Part shown: positions 42,873 through 52,484 of the stretch, one piece after another
How the letters are laid out: each line of letters opens with the position of its first letter
Position numbering within the stretch: position 1 is the stretch's first letter
From: CAG-411 sp963643465
GTDB lineage: Bacteria; Bacillota; Clostridia; Lachnospirales; Lachnospiraceae
DNA: 64,000 nt
Direction of reading: 5' to 3'
NCBI GenBank assembly: GCA_963643465.1
Contig: CAVIJT010000012.1
Location: 34,697-98,696, forward strand
The notes under the pieces: generated by a model
Seen by the model: the letters and a program-made list of their open reading frames with translations, nothing else
Told to the model about the DNA's origin: nothing
Database searches by the model: none
Position numbers and translations under genes: made by a program

Positions 42873-43904
42873 ATGAAAAGAATACATGGCGGCGACATAT
42901 ATAGAAATCAAGTAAATTTGGATTTCTCTGTAAATATCAATCCCCTTGGAAAACACAAGGATATAGAAGCTGCGTTATACGAAGCAGTGGGAAAATGTCA
43001 CGAATATCCGGATATGGAGGCTTCAAGATTAAAGCAAGCTGTGAGCAGAGGTTTTCATGTCCCAGAGGACTATTTCTTATTTGGAAATGGCGCGTCTGAG
43101 ATTTTTATGGGAATTGTTCATGCGATTCGACCTAAGAAAACATTGATTCCGATTCCCTCTTTTTATGGATATGAATATGCAGCAAAGGCTGCGGAAAGCA
43201 ATATTGTTTATTTCTCTTACAGGGAAGAAGAGGATTTTTTACCAAAAGAAGATTTTTTGGAAGTCTTAACAGAGGATATGGACCTTTTGTTCCTTGCCAA
43301 TCCGAATAATCCTACTGGGAAAAGGATGGATAAAGAGTATTTGAAGAAGATACTAACCGTATGTAGAGAAAAGAAAATAGTAGTGGTATTGGATGAATGT
43401 TTTATAGAGTTTTGTGGAAGCGAGTTTTCGATGCTATCTGAGATAGAGGAGTACGATAATCTGTTGCTTGTCCGCGCATTTACGAAAATTTATGCAATTC
43501 CGGGTGTAAGACTTGGGTACTTGATTTGCAGCAACAAGCTTCTCTTAGAAAAGATAGGAAAGCAGCTGCCAGAATGGAATGTATCTACTTTCGCACAAGA
43601 GGCAGGGATTGCCTGTGTAGGCCAGTCTGCATATGTAGCAAAAACGGTAGAATTTGTAAAAAAGGAAAGACAATTTTTATCCGAAGGATTAAAAAAACTT
43701 GGAATTCGAGTGTATGAGGGTGAGGCAAATTTTATTCTTATATATAGTGAGAAGCCATTATATGAAACATTATTGCAAAAAGGCATATTGATTCGAGACT
43801 GTGAAAATTTCAGAGGATTGTTAAAGGGATATAATCGGATTGCAGTAAAACAAAGGAAAGAGAACGAGAAATTATTGAAAGCGATAGGTGAGTGCATTGG
43901 ATAG
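42873..43904 (+). CDS. cobD: L-threonine-O-3-phosphate decarboxylase
   Basis: The 343-residue PLP enzyme has HGGDIYRNQVNLDFSVNINP at the N-terminus, FLANPNNPTGK in the middle and the PLP lysine in RAFTKIYAIPGVRLGYL near residue 208. It makes aminopropanol phosphate for CbiB. It follows cbiB by 6 bases. Confidence 0.93.
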   Translation: MKRIHGGDIYRNQVNLDFSVNINPLGKHKDIEAALYEAVGKCHEYPDMEASRLKQAVSRGFHVPEDYFLFGNGASEIFMGIVHAIRPKKTLIPIPSFYGYEYAAKAAESNIVYFSYREEEDFLPKEDFLEVLTEDMDLLFLANPNNPTGKRMDKEYLKKILTVCREKKIVVVLDECFIEFCGSEFSMLSEIEEYDNLLLVRAFTKIYAIPGVRLGYLICSNKLLLEKIGKQLPEWNVSTFAQEAGIACVGQSAYVAKTVEFVKKERQFLSEGLKKLGIRVYEGEANFILIYSEKPLYETLLQKGILIRDCENFRGLLKGYNRIAVKQRKENEKLLKAIGECIG

Positions 43905-44535
43905 AATAGAACATTTACTACCAGAAGAAATTGAAAAGAGGAGTTTTGAGATTATTTCAAAAGAGCTTAACAGCAGAGGGATTGTGTTGCCAAAAGAAGA
44001 GGAAATGATTACAAAGAGAGTCATTCATACCAGCGCAGATTTTGATTATACAAAGACGCTTACATACTCTAAGGATGCAGTTTCAATTGCAAAAGAGCTG
44101 ATTTTAAATGGTGCAGATATTGTGACAGATACCAATATGGCACTTGCTGGTATCAATAAGAAAACATTAGCTCTTTTTGGAGGAGAAGTACATTGTTTTA
44201 TGGCAGAGAAAGAAGTGGCAAGGCTGGCGAAAGAAAGGGGAACTACCCGTGCAGCAATCAGTATGGAGAAGGCTTCTAAGCTTACAAAGCCAGTTATTTT
44301 TGCAATCGGAAATGCACCAACTGCTTTGATACAGTTGTATGAAATGATACAGACTAAGAACTGGAAGCCGGCATTTGTGATTGGTGTTCCTGTGGGATTT
44401 GTGAATGTGGAAGCGGCAAAGGAGCTGATTATGGAAACAGAGGTTTCGTATATTGTAAATCGTGGAAGAAAAGGTGGCAGTAATGTAGCTGCAGCAATTT
44501 GCAATGCTTTACTCTATGAACTTGGCAGAAGATAA
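43888..44535 (+). CDS. cbiC: Cobalt-precorrin-8 methylmutase
   Basis: The 215-residue CbiC has the catalytic histidine in VIHTSADFDY near residue 46, DTNMALAGINK and GVPVGFVNVEAAKE. It moves the C-11 methyl group to C-12. The start is uncertain: GTG at 43888 overlaps cobD by 17 bases, while TTG at 43897 has a better AGGTGAG site upstream. Confidence 0.92.
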   Translation: MSALDRIEHLLPEEIEKRSFEIISKELNSRGIVLPKEEEMITKRVIHTSADFDYTKTLTYSKDAVSIAKELILNGADIVTDTNMALAGINKKTLALFGGEVHCFMAEKEVARLAKERGTTRAAISMEKASKLTKPVIFAIGNAPTALIQLYEMIQTKNWKPAFVIGVPVGFVNVEAAKELIMETEVSYIVNRGRKGGSNVAAAICNALLYELGRR

Positions 44536-44558
44536 AAAGGATTTCTAAGGAGAGTAAA

Positions 44559-45689
44559 ATGAGATACGGTTTTACAACGGGAAGCTGTGCAACTGCGGCA
44601 GCAAAAGCAGCAGCTTATATGTTGCTGACAGGGAAAAGGAAAACAGAAATTACCATAGAAACGCCCAAAGGAGTTCCTTATACAACACCGATTTTGCAGA
44701 TTGACCGTAAGGAAAATGAGGTAAGCTGTGCTGTGGAAAAGGATGGTGGAGATGATCCGGATATTACTACTGGAGCTTTGATTTTTGCAAAGGTTTCTTT
44801 TGGCGGTAAGGATGTGGAGTATAAACAGGAGTACCCGCAAATTCTGATTGATGGAGGAGTGGGAGTAGGTCGGGTGACAAAGCCCGGTTTAGATCAACCT
44901 GTTGGGAATGCAGCAATCAATCATGTTCCAAGAGAGATGATAACAAAAGAAGTGTTGCAGGTGTGCAAAATTCTTGATTATAAAGGTGTTTTACAGATTG
45001 AAATTTCAGTGCCAGATGGAGAACGTCTTGCAGAGCAGACCTTTAATCCCAGACTTGGAATTGTAGGAGGCATCTCCATACTAGGAACAAGTGGAATGGT
45101 GGAGCCTATGAGTAATCAGGCAATATTGGATACGATAAAAGTGGAACTGAATCAGAGAAAAGCACAAGGGTTTGACTATGTGGCAGTTTCACCGGGAAAT
45201 TATGGGCTAGATTTTATGAAAAAATCCTACGGATATGATTTGGATCGAAGTGTAAAGTGCAGCAATTTCATCGGAGATACCATTGATATGGCAGTGGAAT
45301 TAGGTTTTCAAAAAATGCTTCTTACAGGACATATCGGTAAGCTGATTAAGGTAGCAGGCGGCATTATGAATACCCATTCTAGGGAAGGAGACTGTAGAAT
45401 GGAATTGTTAGCTGCATTTGCAGTAAAATATGGTGTAGAGCCAAAACAGGTGTGTGAAATGTTGGAATGTGTTACTACAGAAGAAGCAGTACGCATTTTA
45501 AAAGAAAGTGGCAAACAACAGAAGGTAATGGATTATGCCATGGAGCGTATCTGTTACTATCTAAATAAACGTGCAAAGGGAAATATGCAGATTGATTGCA
45601 TTATGTATGCCAATGAATTTGGAGAATTGGCAAAAAGTAAGGAGGCGGAAGAATGGTTTACTTTGTTGGTGCAGGAACAGGAGCAGTAG
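44559..45689 (+). CDS. cbiD: Cobalt-precorrin-5B C1-methyltransferase
   Basis: The 376-residue CbiD begins RYGFTTGSCATAAAKAAA, the family signature, and has GGVGVGRVTKPGL and LTGHIGKLIKVAGGIMNTHS. It methylates C-1 of the ring in the anaerobic pathway. AAGGAGAG precedes the ATG. It overlaps cbiF by 37 bases. Confidence 0.95.
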   Translation: MRYGFTTGSCATAAAKAAAYMLLTGKRKTEITIETPKGVPYTTPILQIDRKENEVSCAVEKDGGDDPDITTGALIFAKVSFGGKDVEYKQEYPQILIDGGVGVGRVTKPGLDQPVGNAAINHVPREMITKEVLQVCKILDYKGVLQIEISVPDGERLAEQTFNPRLGIVGGISILGTSGMVEPMSNQAILDTIKVELNQRKAQGFDYVAVSPGNYGLDFMKKSYGYDLDRSVKCSNFIGDTIDMAVELGFQKMLLTGHIGKLIKVAGGIMNTHSREGDCRMELLAAFAVKYGVEPKQVCEMLECVTTEEAVRILKESGKQQKVMDYAMERICYYLNKRAKGNMQIDCIMYANEFGELAKSKEAEEWFTLLVQEQEQ

Positions 45690-46420
45690 ATTTAATTACA
45701 GTCAGAGGTATGCGTTTACTTCAGCAGGCAGATGTAATTATTTATGCAGGTTCTTTGGTTAATCCTGAATTATTAAATTATGCAAAAGCAGAATGTGAAA
45801 TTTATAACAGTGCAAAATTAACCTTAGATGAGGTAATAGATATTATGAAGCAGTCCGAAGCAGAGGAAAAAAGGATTGTCAGACTGCATACAGGTGAGCC
45901 GAGTATTTATGGTGCAGTCAGAGAGCAGATGGATGAGCTTGATCAACTTGGTATTGCGTATGAAAGCTGTCCGGGTGTCAGTGCCTGTTTTGGAGCAGCT
46001 GCATCTTTGAATTTAGAGTATACGTTGCCAAATATTTCTCAGTCACTCATTATTACAAGAATGGAAGGAAAAACCAAAGTTCCTCCAAAAGAAAGTATAG
46101 AAAGCTTTGCCGCTCATCAGGCATCCATGGCAATTTATTTAAGTACAGGAATGCTAGAGGAATTAAGTAAAAGATTGGTAGCAGGTGGCTATGAGAAGGA
46201 CACTCCGGCAGCACTTGTGTATAAAGCAACATGGAAAGAGGAAGAGGCATATACTTGTACCATAGAAACATTACCAAGTACCGCCGCAGAGCATGGAATT
46301 ACAAAGACAGCTTTGGTTTTGGTGGGAGATGTAATTACCCATCAAAACTATAAAAAATCAAGACTGTATGCACCTGATTTTTCAACGGAATTTAGGCAGG
46401 CAAAGGAAGAGGAAACATGA
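45653..46420 (+). CDS. cbiF: Cobalt-precorrin-4 C11-methyltransferase
   Basis: The 255-residue SAM-dependent enzyme has VYFVGAGTGAVDLIT at the N-terminus and LHTGEPSIYGAVREQ, ESCPGVSACFGAAA and STGMLEELSKRL, typical of CbiF/CobM. AAGGAGGCGGAAGA, 14 bases within cbiD, serves its ATG. Confidence 0.95.
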   Translation: MVYFVGAGTGAVDLITVRGMRLLQQADVIIYAGSLVNPELLNYAKAECEIYNSAKLTLDEVIDIMKQSEAEEKRIVRLHTGEPSIYGAVREQMDELDQLGIAYESCPGVSACFGAAASLNLEYTLPNISQSLIITRMEGKTKVPPKESIESFAAHQASMAIYLSTGMLEELSKRLVAGGYEKDTPAALVYKATWKEEEAYTCTIETLPSTAAEHGITKTALVLVGDVITHQNYKKSRLYAPDFSTEFRQAKEEET

Positions 46421-47484
46421 GTTTAAGTATCATTAGCTTTACCGCAAATGGAATGTGTCTTTCTGAAAGAATTACGGAAAGTATAGGGATAGAAGATATT
46501 ATGCTATTTACAAAATGCTCTTTGCTTAAAGAAAGAGGCGTGGCGAACACAGTGCAATTTGTAGAGGAAAGCATAGGAGAGTGGGCAAGAGAGCAGATGG
46601 AAGCAAGACACACTTTGCTTTTTATTGGTGCTTGTGGAATTGCAGTAAGGGCTATTGCACCATGTATTACAGATAAGCTTCATGATAGCCCGGTACTGGT
46701 AATGGATGAGAAGGGGGAATATATAATTCCAATTCTCTCTGGGCATATGGGTGGTGCCAATGAGATTGCCATGAAAATTGCAGAAAAAACAGGAGCAGTG
46801 CCGGTCATTACTACTGCAACAGATATCCATAAAAAATTTGCAGTAGATTTATTTGCAAAAAAGAACGGCTTACATATTGTGAATAAAGGCGGAATAGCAA
46901 AGGTATCTTCGAAAGTGTTAGCAGGGAAAGAGATTACGATATCCATAGAATCGGGACATATTGCAGAAAATGTGGGACAACCAGAAGGAATCAAAATCGT
47001 TTCTTATCCACCGAAACAGCCGGTTGATATTGTGGTAACTACGGAAGAAATAAGCTGTCAGTCACTTATTTATTTAAAACCAAAAGAATATGTAATTGGA
47101 ATGGGATGTAAAAGAGGAAAAGAAGCAGAGAAAATAGAACACTTGATTTACAAAAGTATGGAAACTGTAGGTATTACGAAAAGTCAAATCTTTGCCCTAG
47201 CATCCATAGACCGAAAAAAAGACGAAGAAGGTTTTCTTGCCTGGAGCAGGAAGGAAGGGATTTTGTTCCTTACTTTTTCGGCAGAACAGCTACAAGAGCT
47301 AGAAGGCAATTTTAATACCTCTGCTTTTGTAAAAAAACAAGTGGGAGTTGACAATGTATGTGAGCGGGCAGCTCTTAGGGTTTGCGAACCTGACGGAACG
47401 CTTGTCTATGAGAAACGTGCTGAGGATGGAATGACCATAGCGATTGCGAAAAGAGAATGGAGAGTGTCATTTGATGAAGAATAA
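46417..47484 (+). CDS. cbiG: Cobalt-precorrin-5A hydrolase
   Basis: The 355-residue CbiG has FIGACGIAVRAIAP, ILSGHMGGANEIAMKIA and the C-terminal GMGCKRGKEAEKIE region. It opens the delta-lactone and removes C-20 as acetaldehyde. It overlaps cbiF by 4 bases (ATGA) and cbiH by 11. Confidence 0.94.
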   Translation: MSLSIISFTANGMCLSERITESIGIEDIMLFTKCSLLKERGVANTVQFVEESIGEWAREQMEARHTLLFIGACGIAVRAIAPCITDKLHDSPVLVMDEKGEYIIPILSGHMGGANEIAMKIAEKTGAVPVITTATDIHKKFAVDLFAKKNGLHIVNKGGIAKVSSKVLAGKEITISIESGHIAENVGQPEGIKIVSYPPKQPVDIVVTTEEISCQSLIYLKPKEYVIGMGCKRGKEAEKIEHLIYKSMETVGITKSQIFALASIDRKKDEEGFLAWSRKEGILFLTFSAEQLQELEGNFNTSAFVKKQVGVDNVCERAALRVCEPDGTLVYEKRAEDGMTIAIAKREWRVSFDEE

Positions 47485-48241
47485 AATATATATCATAGGA
47501 ATGGGACCGGGCAAGGAAGAAATGATGACTATGGAAGCCGTACAGGCTTTGGAGGAGTCGGATGTCATTATTGGATATACGGTTTATGTAAAACTACTAG
47601 GAGAACGCTTTGCAAAAAAAGAAATGCTTACCACTCCCATGCGACAAGAAACAGAGCGTTGTAGACTTTGTTTTGAAGAAGCCGCCAAGGGAAAACAAGT
47701 GGCGTTAATCTGTAGTGGTGATGCAGGAATTTATGGATTGGCATCTTTAATGTATGAATTAGGGAAAGAATATCCCGAAACAGAACTTCAGGTAATTCCC
47801 GGAATTACAGCAGCAAACAGTGGTGCAGCCGTGTTAGGAGCGCCTTTAAATCACGATTTTTGTGTAATTAGTTTGAGTGACTTGCTTACACCGTGGGAAA
47901 AAATTGAAAAGCGTTTGATGGCAGCCGCAGAAGGGGACTTTGCAATAGCAGTTTATAATCCGTCCAGCCATAAAAGAAAAGATTATTTGATGAGGGCCTG
48001 TGATATTCTGCTTCGTGTCATCGAAGAAGAAAGGCCTTGCGGTTATGTGGAGAATATCGGAAGGAAAGGTACAAAGGCGGTGACTTGTACCTTAAAGGAA
48101 CTAAGAGAAGCAAAGGTAAATATGTTTACTACAGTATTTATAGGAAATTCCGGCTCAGAAATTATAGATGGAAAGCTGGTTACAAAGCGAGGTTATCAAA
48201 TTGAAGGAAATACTCATATTTGCGGGAACAACAGAAGGTAG
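47474..48241 (+). CDS. cbiH: Cobalt-precorrin-3 C17-methyltransferase
   Basis: The 255-residue enzyme has IYIIGMGPGKEEMMT, LICSGDAGIYGLASL, VIPGITAANSGAAVLGAPL and AIAVYNPSSHKR, typical of CbiH/CobJ. It methylates C-17 and contracts the ring. The ATG at 47474 was chosen because the protein then starts at the SAM-binding strand; an upstream GTG lacks support. Its end overlaps the next gene by 41 bases. Confidence 0.93.
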   Translation: MKNKIYIIGMGPGKEEMMTMEAVQALEESDVIIGYTVYVKLLGERFAKKEMLTTPMRQETERCRLCFEEAAKGKQVALICSGDAGIYGLASLMYELGKEYPETELQVIPGITAANSGAAVLGAPLNHDFCVISLSDLLTPWEKIEKRLMAAAEGDFAIAVYNPSSHKRKDYLMRACDILLRVIEEERPCGYVENIGRKGTKAVTCTLKELREAKVNMFTTVFIGNSGSEIIDGKLVTKRGYQIEGNTHICGNNRR

Positions 48242-50228
48242 AAAATTATCTGAGTGCTTATCCGAGGCAGGAATTGTTCATACGGTATGTGTGGCTACGG
48301 AATATGGAGAGATTGTTTTAAAAGAAAATCCATTTGTAAAAGTGCATCAGGGGAGAATGAATCAGGAAGAGATGAAAGAATTCATTCAAACAGGTGAATT
48401 TGCAGCAGTCGTGGACGCTACCCATCCTTATGCAGAGATAGTAACAGAAAACATTAAAGCAGCCATGAGAGGCTTTGACATTCCTTACTTGCGTTTAAAG
48501 AGGGAAACGGAGGAAGAGAGTGATTATGGGGAAATGGTTACTTTTGAAAACAACGAGTCTTGTGCAAAAGCATTGGAGCAGGTGGAGGGAAATATTTTAC
48601 TGACCACTGGAAGTAAGGAATTGGAAGTGTATTGTACGAATAAAGAGGTAAAAAGCCGATTATATGTGCGAGTATTACCGGGCTTGGAAAGTCTGATGCT
48701 TTGCATAGATCAGGGAATTCAAGGGAAGCAGATTCTGGCATTACAGGGACCATTTACAACAGAAATGAATGAAGCTATGCTTCGCCAGTATCAAATTAAG
48801 TGTCTGGTAACAAAGAAAAGTGGCAAGACCGGCGGCTATCAGGAAAAGGTGGAAGCGGCAAGAAAATTAAGGATTCCGGTGTTTGTAATTGGACAAGCAA
48901 AAGAGCAGGAAGGATATTCGTTTCGTGAAGTCTGTGAGAAGTTAGAAACTATTTGCGGGAAGAAGATGAAACAAATAAATAGATTTGAAATCATATTGGC
49001 TGGCGTAGGGATGGGAAGTAAGAATAGTCTCACAAAAGAAGTACAGCAGGCAATAGAACGTGCGGATATTTTATTAGGAGCCAAACGTTTGATTGCAGAA
49101 TATCAGCCAAGATTAGAGAAAAAGCCATTTTATGCAGCAAGTCAGATTGTGCCTTATCTGAAAGAAATACAGGAGAAAGATTTGAGGATGGCAGATAAAA
49201 AGGTAGTGGTTCTTTTCTCAGGGGACAGTGGCTTTTATAGTGGGTGTCAAACCTTATATCAGGCATTGCAGACAGAAATTGACGAGGGTAGATTAGAGGC
49301 TTCTGTTTGCCTTCTGCCGGGAATTTCATCGGTTGCATACATGGCGGCTTGCACCGGAGAGAGTTATCAGGATGCTTCCATATGCAGTATACATGGAAAA
49401 GAACTGCCTAATTTGGCAATTAGAATCAAAAGAGAAAAGAAAACATTTCTATTAATGTCAGGTGTTTTGGATGTAAACAGACTTGGGCAGTTATTAATAG
49501 ATGCAAATTCAGAAGAATGCACGGTACTGGCAGGTTATCAGTTATCTTATCCGGAACAACAGATTATGACACTTACACCGCAGGAATGCCTGGAGTTAAA
49601 AAAAGAAGGATTATACACCTGCTTAATTAAAAATCCTCATGTCAAGTTGAAAGAATTGACGCATGGGAAAGCAGACATAGAGTTTATCCGGGATAAAGTG
49701 CCTATGACAAAAGAAGAGGTGCGGGAGGTAAGTATTTGTAAACTCAAATTGCATCAGAATGCTGTGGTGTATGATATTGGAAGTGGAACTGGCTCCATTG
49801 CCGTTGAAATAGCAGGACTTTCTGAGGACATTCAAGTATTTGCCATAGAGCAGAAAGAGGAGGCAGTTTCTCTGCTTGAAAGGAATCGAGAGAAATTTCA
49901 GCTTGAAAATATAAAAATTGTAAAAACAAAAGCACCAGAAGGTCTTTCGGAACTTCCCATACCTACCCATGCTTTTATAGGTGGCAGTGGGGGTAGAATG
50001 AAAGAAATCGTATCCGTTTTGTATCAGATGAATCCCAAAATGCGGGTAGTAATCAATGCGATTAGTATGGAAACCATCTGTGAGATAAAAGAGATCTTGT
50101 CTCTGTATCCGATTAAAAATGAAGAAATTGTACAGCTGCAGATCAGCAGAGCTAAAAGTGTAGGAAGGTATCATTTGATGCAGGCTGTAAATCCGGTTTG
50201 GATATGTGCGTTTCATTTTTGTGAGTAG
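48201..50228 (+). CDS. Triple fusion CbiJ-CbiE-CbiT (precorrin-6 reductase and C5,15-methyltransferase/decarboxylase)
   Basis: The roughly 675-residue protein joins three enzymes. Residues 1-255 are a precorrin-6A reductase (IFAGTTEGRKLSE, VVDATHPYAEIVTENI). Residues 265-485 are a CbiE methyltransferase (IILAGVGMGSKNSLT, LLPGISSVAYMAACTG). Residues 490-675 are a CbiT methyltransferase (VVYDIGSGTGSIAVEIAG, FIGGSGGRMKEI). They act in succession on cobalt-precorrin-6. The likely start is TTG at 48201, 8 bases after GCGAGG; an ATG at 48168 would add 11 unlikely residues. It overlaps cbiH by 41 bases. Confidence 0.9.
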   Translation: MKEILIFAGTTEGRKLSECLSEAGIVHTVCVATEYGEIVLKENPFVKVHQGRMNQEEMKEFIQTGEFAAVVDATHPYAEIVTENIKAAMRGFDIPYLRLKRETEEESDYGEMVTFENNESCAKALEQVEGNILLTTGSKELEVYCTNKEVKSRLYVRVLPGLESLMLCIDQGIQGKQILALQGPFTTEMNEAMLRQYQIKCLVTKKSGKTGGYQEKVEAARKLRIPVFVIGQAKEQEGYSFREVCEKLETICGKKMKQINRFEIILAGVGMGSKNSLTKEVQQAIERADILLGAKRLIAEYQPRLEKKPFYAASQIVPYLKEIQEKDLRMADKKVVVLFSGDSGFYSGCQTLYQALQTEIDEGRLEASVCLLPGISSVAYMAACTGESYQDASICSIHGKELPNLAIRIKREKKTFLLMSGVLDVNRLGQLLIDANSEECTVLAGYQLSYPEQQIMTLTPQECLELKKEGLYTCLIKNPHVKLKELTHGKADIEFIRDKVPMTKEEVREVSICKLKLHQNAVVYDIGSGTGSIAVEIAGLSEDIQVFAIEQKEEAVSLLERNREKFQLENIKIVKTKAPEGLSELPIPTHAFIGGSGGRMKEIVSVLYQMNPKMRVVINAISMETICEIKEILSLYPIKNEEIVQLQISRAKSVGRYHLMQAVNPVWICAFHFCE

Positions 50229-50299
50229 AGGGAAAATTCACTGTTGCATATATGGTCAGTATCAAAATAAGAAAATTGTTTGGCTTGGGAGGATTTTAA

Positions 50300-51739
50300 A
50301 TGAAACTTAATCGAGTGATGATAGCGGCACCAAAAAGTGGAAGTGGAAAGACAACCATTACCTGTGCATTATTGCAATCGTTAAAAGAGAAAGGGAAAAG
50401 TGTAGTATCCTATAAATGTGGTCCCGACTATATAGACCCCATGTTTCATCAAAAAGTAATTGATATTCCTTCTAAAAATCTGGATACCTTTTTTACAGAG
50501 GGGGAAGAAACGAAAAGGCTTCTTTTAAAAAATAGAACGGAAAAGGAGTTTGCTGTTCTAGAAGGAGTTATGGGACTGTATGATGGACTTGGTGGGATTC
50601 GGGAAGAAGGTTCCACCTATCATTTAGCGAAAGTTACAAAGACACCAATTCTATTAGTGGTAGATGCAAAAGGAATGGGGCGTTCTGTAATCTCTTTAAT
50701 TGCAGGTTTTTTGGCGTATGATAAAGAGGGGCTTATCAAGGGTGTTCTTTTAAATAGAATGTCAAAGTCTTATTATGAAACAATAAAACCTTTGATTGAA
50801 AAGGAATTACATATACAGGTTGTGGGATATTTTCCAGAGTATAAACAGTTTCGTATGGAGAGCAGGCATTTGGGACTTATGATGCCAGATGAACTAGAGA
50901 ATATAAAAGAACAACTGCAAATGCTTTCAAAAGAGTTGCAAAAGACGGTTTCTATTGATAAGATGATACAGATTGCAGAAGAAGCAGAGCAATTGCAACT
51001 TAATAAGACGGAAAGTTATAATAAAAAAATGCGAAATAATAATGAGACTGCAAATCGCATAGAACAGCAAAAAGATTATCGTATATGCCAGAAGAGGGAA
51101 GAACAGCCTGTTATTGCAGTGGCAAAGGATGAAGCCTTTTGCTTCTATTATGAGGATAATCTTCTTATGTTACAGGAGTTTGGGGCAAGCATAGAATATT
51201 TTTCACCGCTGCATGATACAAAGTTGCCAAATGGATGCGCTGGTCTGCTAATTGGTGGAGGATATCCCGAATTATATGCAAAAGAACTTAGCAAAAATAA
51301 GGATATGTTAATAGATATAAAAAATACAATAGAAACTGGAATGCCAGTAGTGGCAGAGTGTGGTGGCTTTATGTATCTGCATTCCACAATAAGAGATAAA
51401 GAGGATACTTCGTATCGTATGGTAGGAGTAATTCCAGGTGAATGCCATTATGCAGGAAAATTAGTGCGTTTTGGGTATATTGAATTAGAAGAAAAGAATC
51501 CCAGCTTTTTGCCAGAAGGTGAGAGAATAAGAGGGCATGAGTTTCACTATTTTGATAGTGAAGATAATGGTAATGCTTGTTTGGCAATAAAGCCAGTTAC
51601 AGGAAAAAGCTATCCATGTGTCATTGCTGGAGAACAGTATTGGATGGGATTTCCGCATTTATATTACCCATCAAATCCATCTTTTGCTAGGAATTTTGTA
51701 GAAAAAGCTAGAGAATATGAGCGAAGAAAGGATGAGTAA
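50300..51739 (+). CDS. cbiA: Cobyrinate a,c-diamide synthase
   Basis: The 479-residue enzyme has the P-loop APKSGSGKTTITCALL, YKCGPDYIDPMFHQ, LEGVMGLYDGLG and the C-terminal amidotransferase-like part with GGGYPELYAKEL and the cysteine in VAECGGFMYL. It amidates two side chains of cobyrinate. A lysine- and asparagine-rich linker around residues 235-265 separates the domains. GGGAGG precedes the ATG after a 71-base gap. Confidence 0.95.
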   Translation: MKLNRVMIAAPKSGSGKTTITCALLQSLKEKGKSVVSYKCGPDYIDPMFHQKVIDIPSKNLDTFFTEGEETKRLLLKNRTEKEFAVLEGVMGLYDGLGGIREEGSTYHLAKVTKTPILLVVDAKGMGRSVISLIAGFLAYDKEGLIKGVLLNRMSKSYYETIKPLIEKELHIQVVGYFPEYKQFRMESRHLGLMMPDELENIKEQLQMLSKELQKTVSIDKMIQIAEEAEQLQLNKTESYNKKMRNNNETANRIEQQKDYRICQKREEQPVIAVAKDEAFCFYYEDNLLMLQEFGASIEYFSPLHDTKLPNGCAGLLIGGGYPELYAKELSKNKDMLIDIKNTIETGMPVVAECGGFMYLHSTIRDKEDTSYRMVGVIPGECHYAGKLVRFGYIELEEKNPSFLPEGERIRGHEFHYFDSEDNGNACLAIKPVTGKSYPCVIAGEQYWMGFPHLYYPSNPSFARNFVEKAREYERRKDE

Positions 51740-51744
51740 ATTTT

Positions 51745-51987
51745 ATGGAAAATTCATACCGTTTTTTTGAAAATAAAGAGTGTAACTATTTTCCTTGTCA
51801 TAAAGGACTGGAAGCGTTTAATTGCTTGTTTTGTTATTGTCCCTTGTACAATAGGGAGAATTGTCCAGGCAATCCTCAATTTATAGAGAAGGAAGGCAAA
51901 AGGATTAAAGTATGTACCGATTGTACATTTCCACATAAGCCGGAAAATTATGATAGAGTGATTCAAATGTTAAAGGAAGGGAACTAA
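51745..51987 (+). CDS. Cysteine-rich small metal-binding protein
   Basis: The 80-residue protein has ten cysteines, including CNYFPCHKG, CLFCYCPLY, NCPG and CTDC. It matches the 'cysteine-rich small domain' family (PF04071) found with cobalamin genes, probably zinc- or iron-sulfur-binding. It follows cbiA by 5 bases. A role in cobalt handling or enzyme maturation is only suggested by context. Confidence 0.78.
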   Translation: MENSYRFFENKECNYFPCHKGLEAFNCLFCYCPLYNRENCPGNPQFIEKEGKRIKVCTDCTFPHKPENYDRVIQMLKEGN

Positions 51988-52056
51988 ACGTTAATGACGT
52001 ATTGCAGAATCAAATAGAATCAGAGTGTAAATAGAAGGAAAGAAGGAAAGCGTAAT

Positions 52057-52398
52057 ATGAATATACAGATATTTGGTACAAAAAAATGTTTTGATACAAA
52101 AAAGGCACAACGATTTTTTAAAGAACGAGGCATTAAAGTGCAATTTATTGATTTGAAAGAAAAAGAAATGAGCAAAGGAGAATTTCGTAGTGTTGCCCAA
52201 GCAGTAGGTGGATTCGCAGCTATGCTGGATGAAAAATGCAAAGATCAAGATGCTTTGGCTCTAATACAATACATTGCAGATGAGGAAAAAGAAGAAAAAA
52301 TTCTAGAAAATCAGCAGGTTCTAAAAACTCCAATTGTACGAAATGGAAAGCAGGCAACTGTAGGATATGCACTAGATGTATGGAAGGGATGGAGTTAA
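52057..52398 (+). CDS. ArsC/Spx-family protein with a single active-site cysteine
   Basis: The 113-residue protein begins IQIFGTKKCFDTKKAQRFF, with one cysteine in place of the CxxC, and has LKTPIVRNGKQATVGYAL near the end, matching ArsC-like thioredoxin folds (YffB-like). GAAGGAAAG lies before the ATG. It lies 69 bases after the cysteine-rich gene and may be the last gene of the transcript. Substrate unknown. Confidence 0.8.
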   Translation: MNIQIFGTKKCFDTKKAQRFFKERGIKVQFIDLKEKEMSKGEFRSVAQAVGGFAAMLDEKCKDQDALALIQYIADEEKEEKILENQQVLKTPIVRNGKQATVGYALDVWKGWS

Positions 52399-52484
52399 AA
52401 ATATAAAATTTCTCCATAAATCTTCATAGGTTAATCCGTATATATTATGTAATCAAAAATATAAACGGAAAAGGGGAGAGTTTT

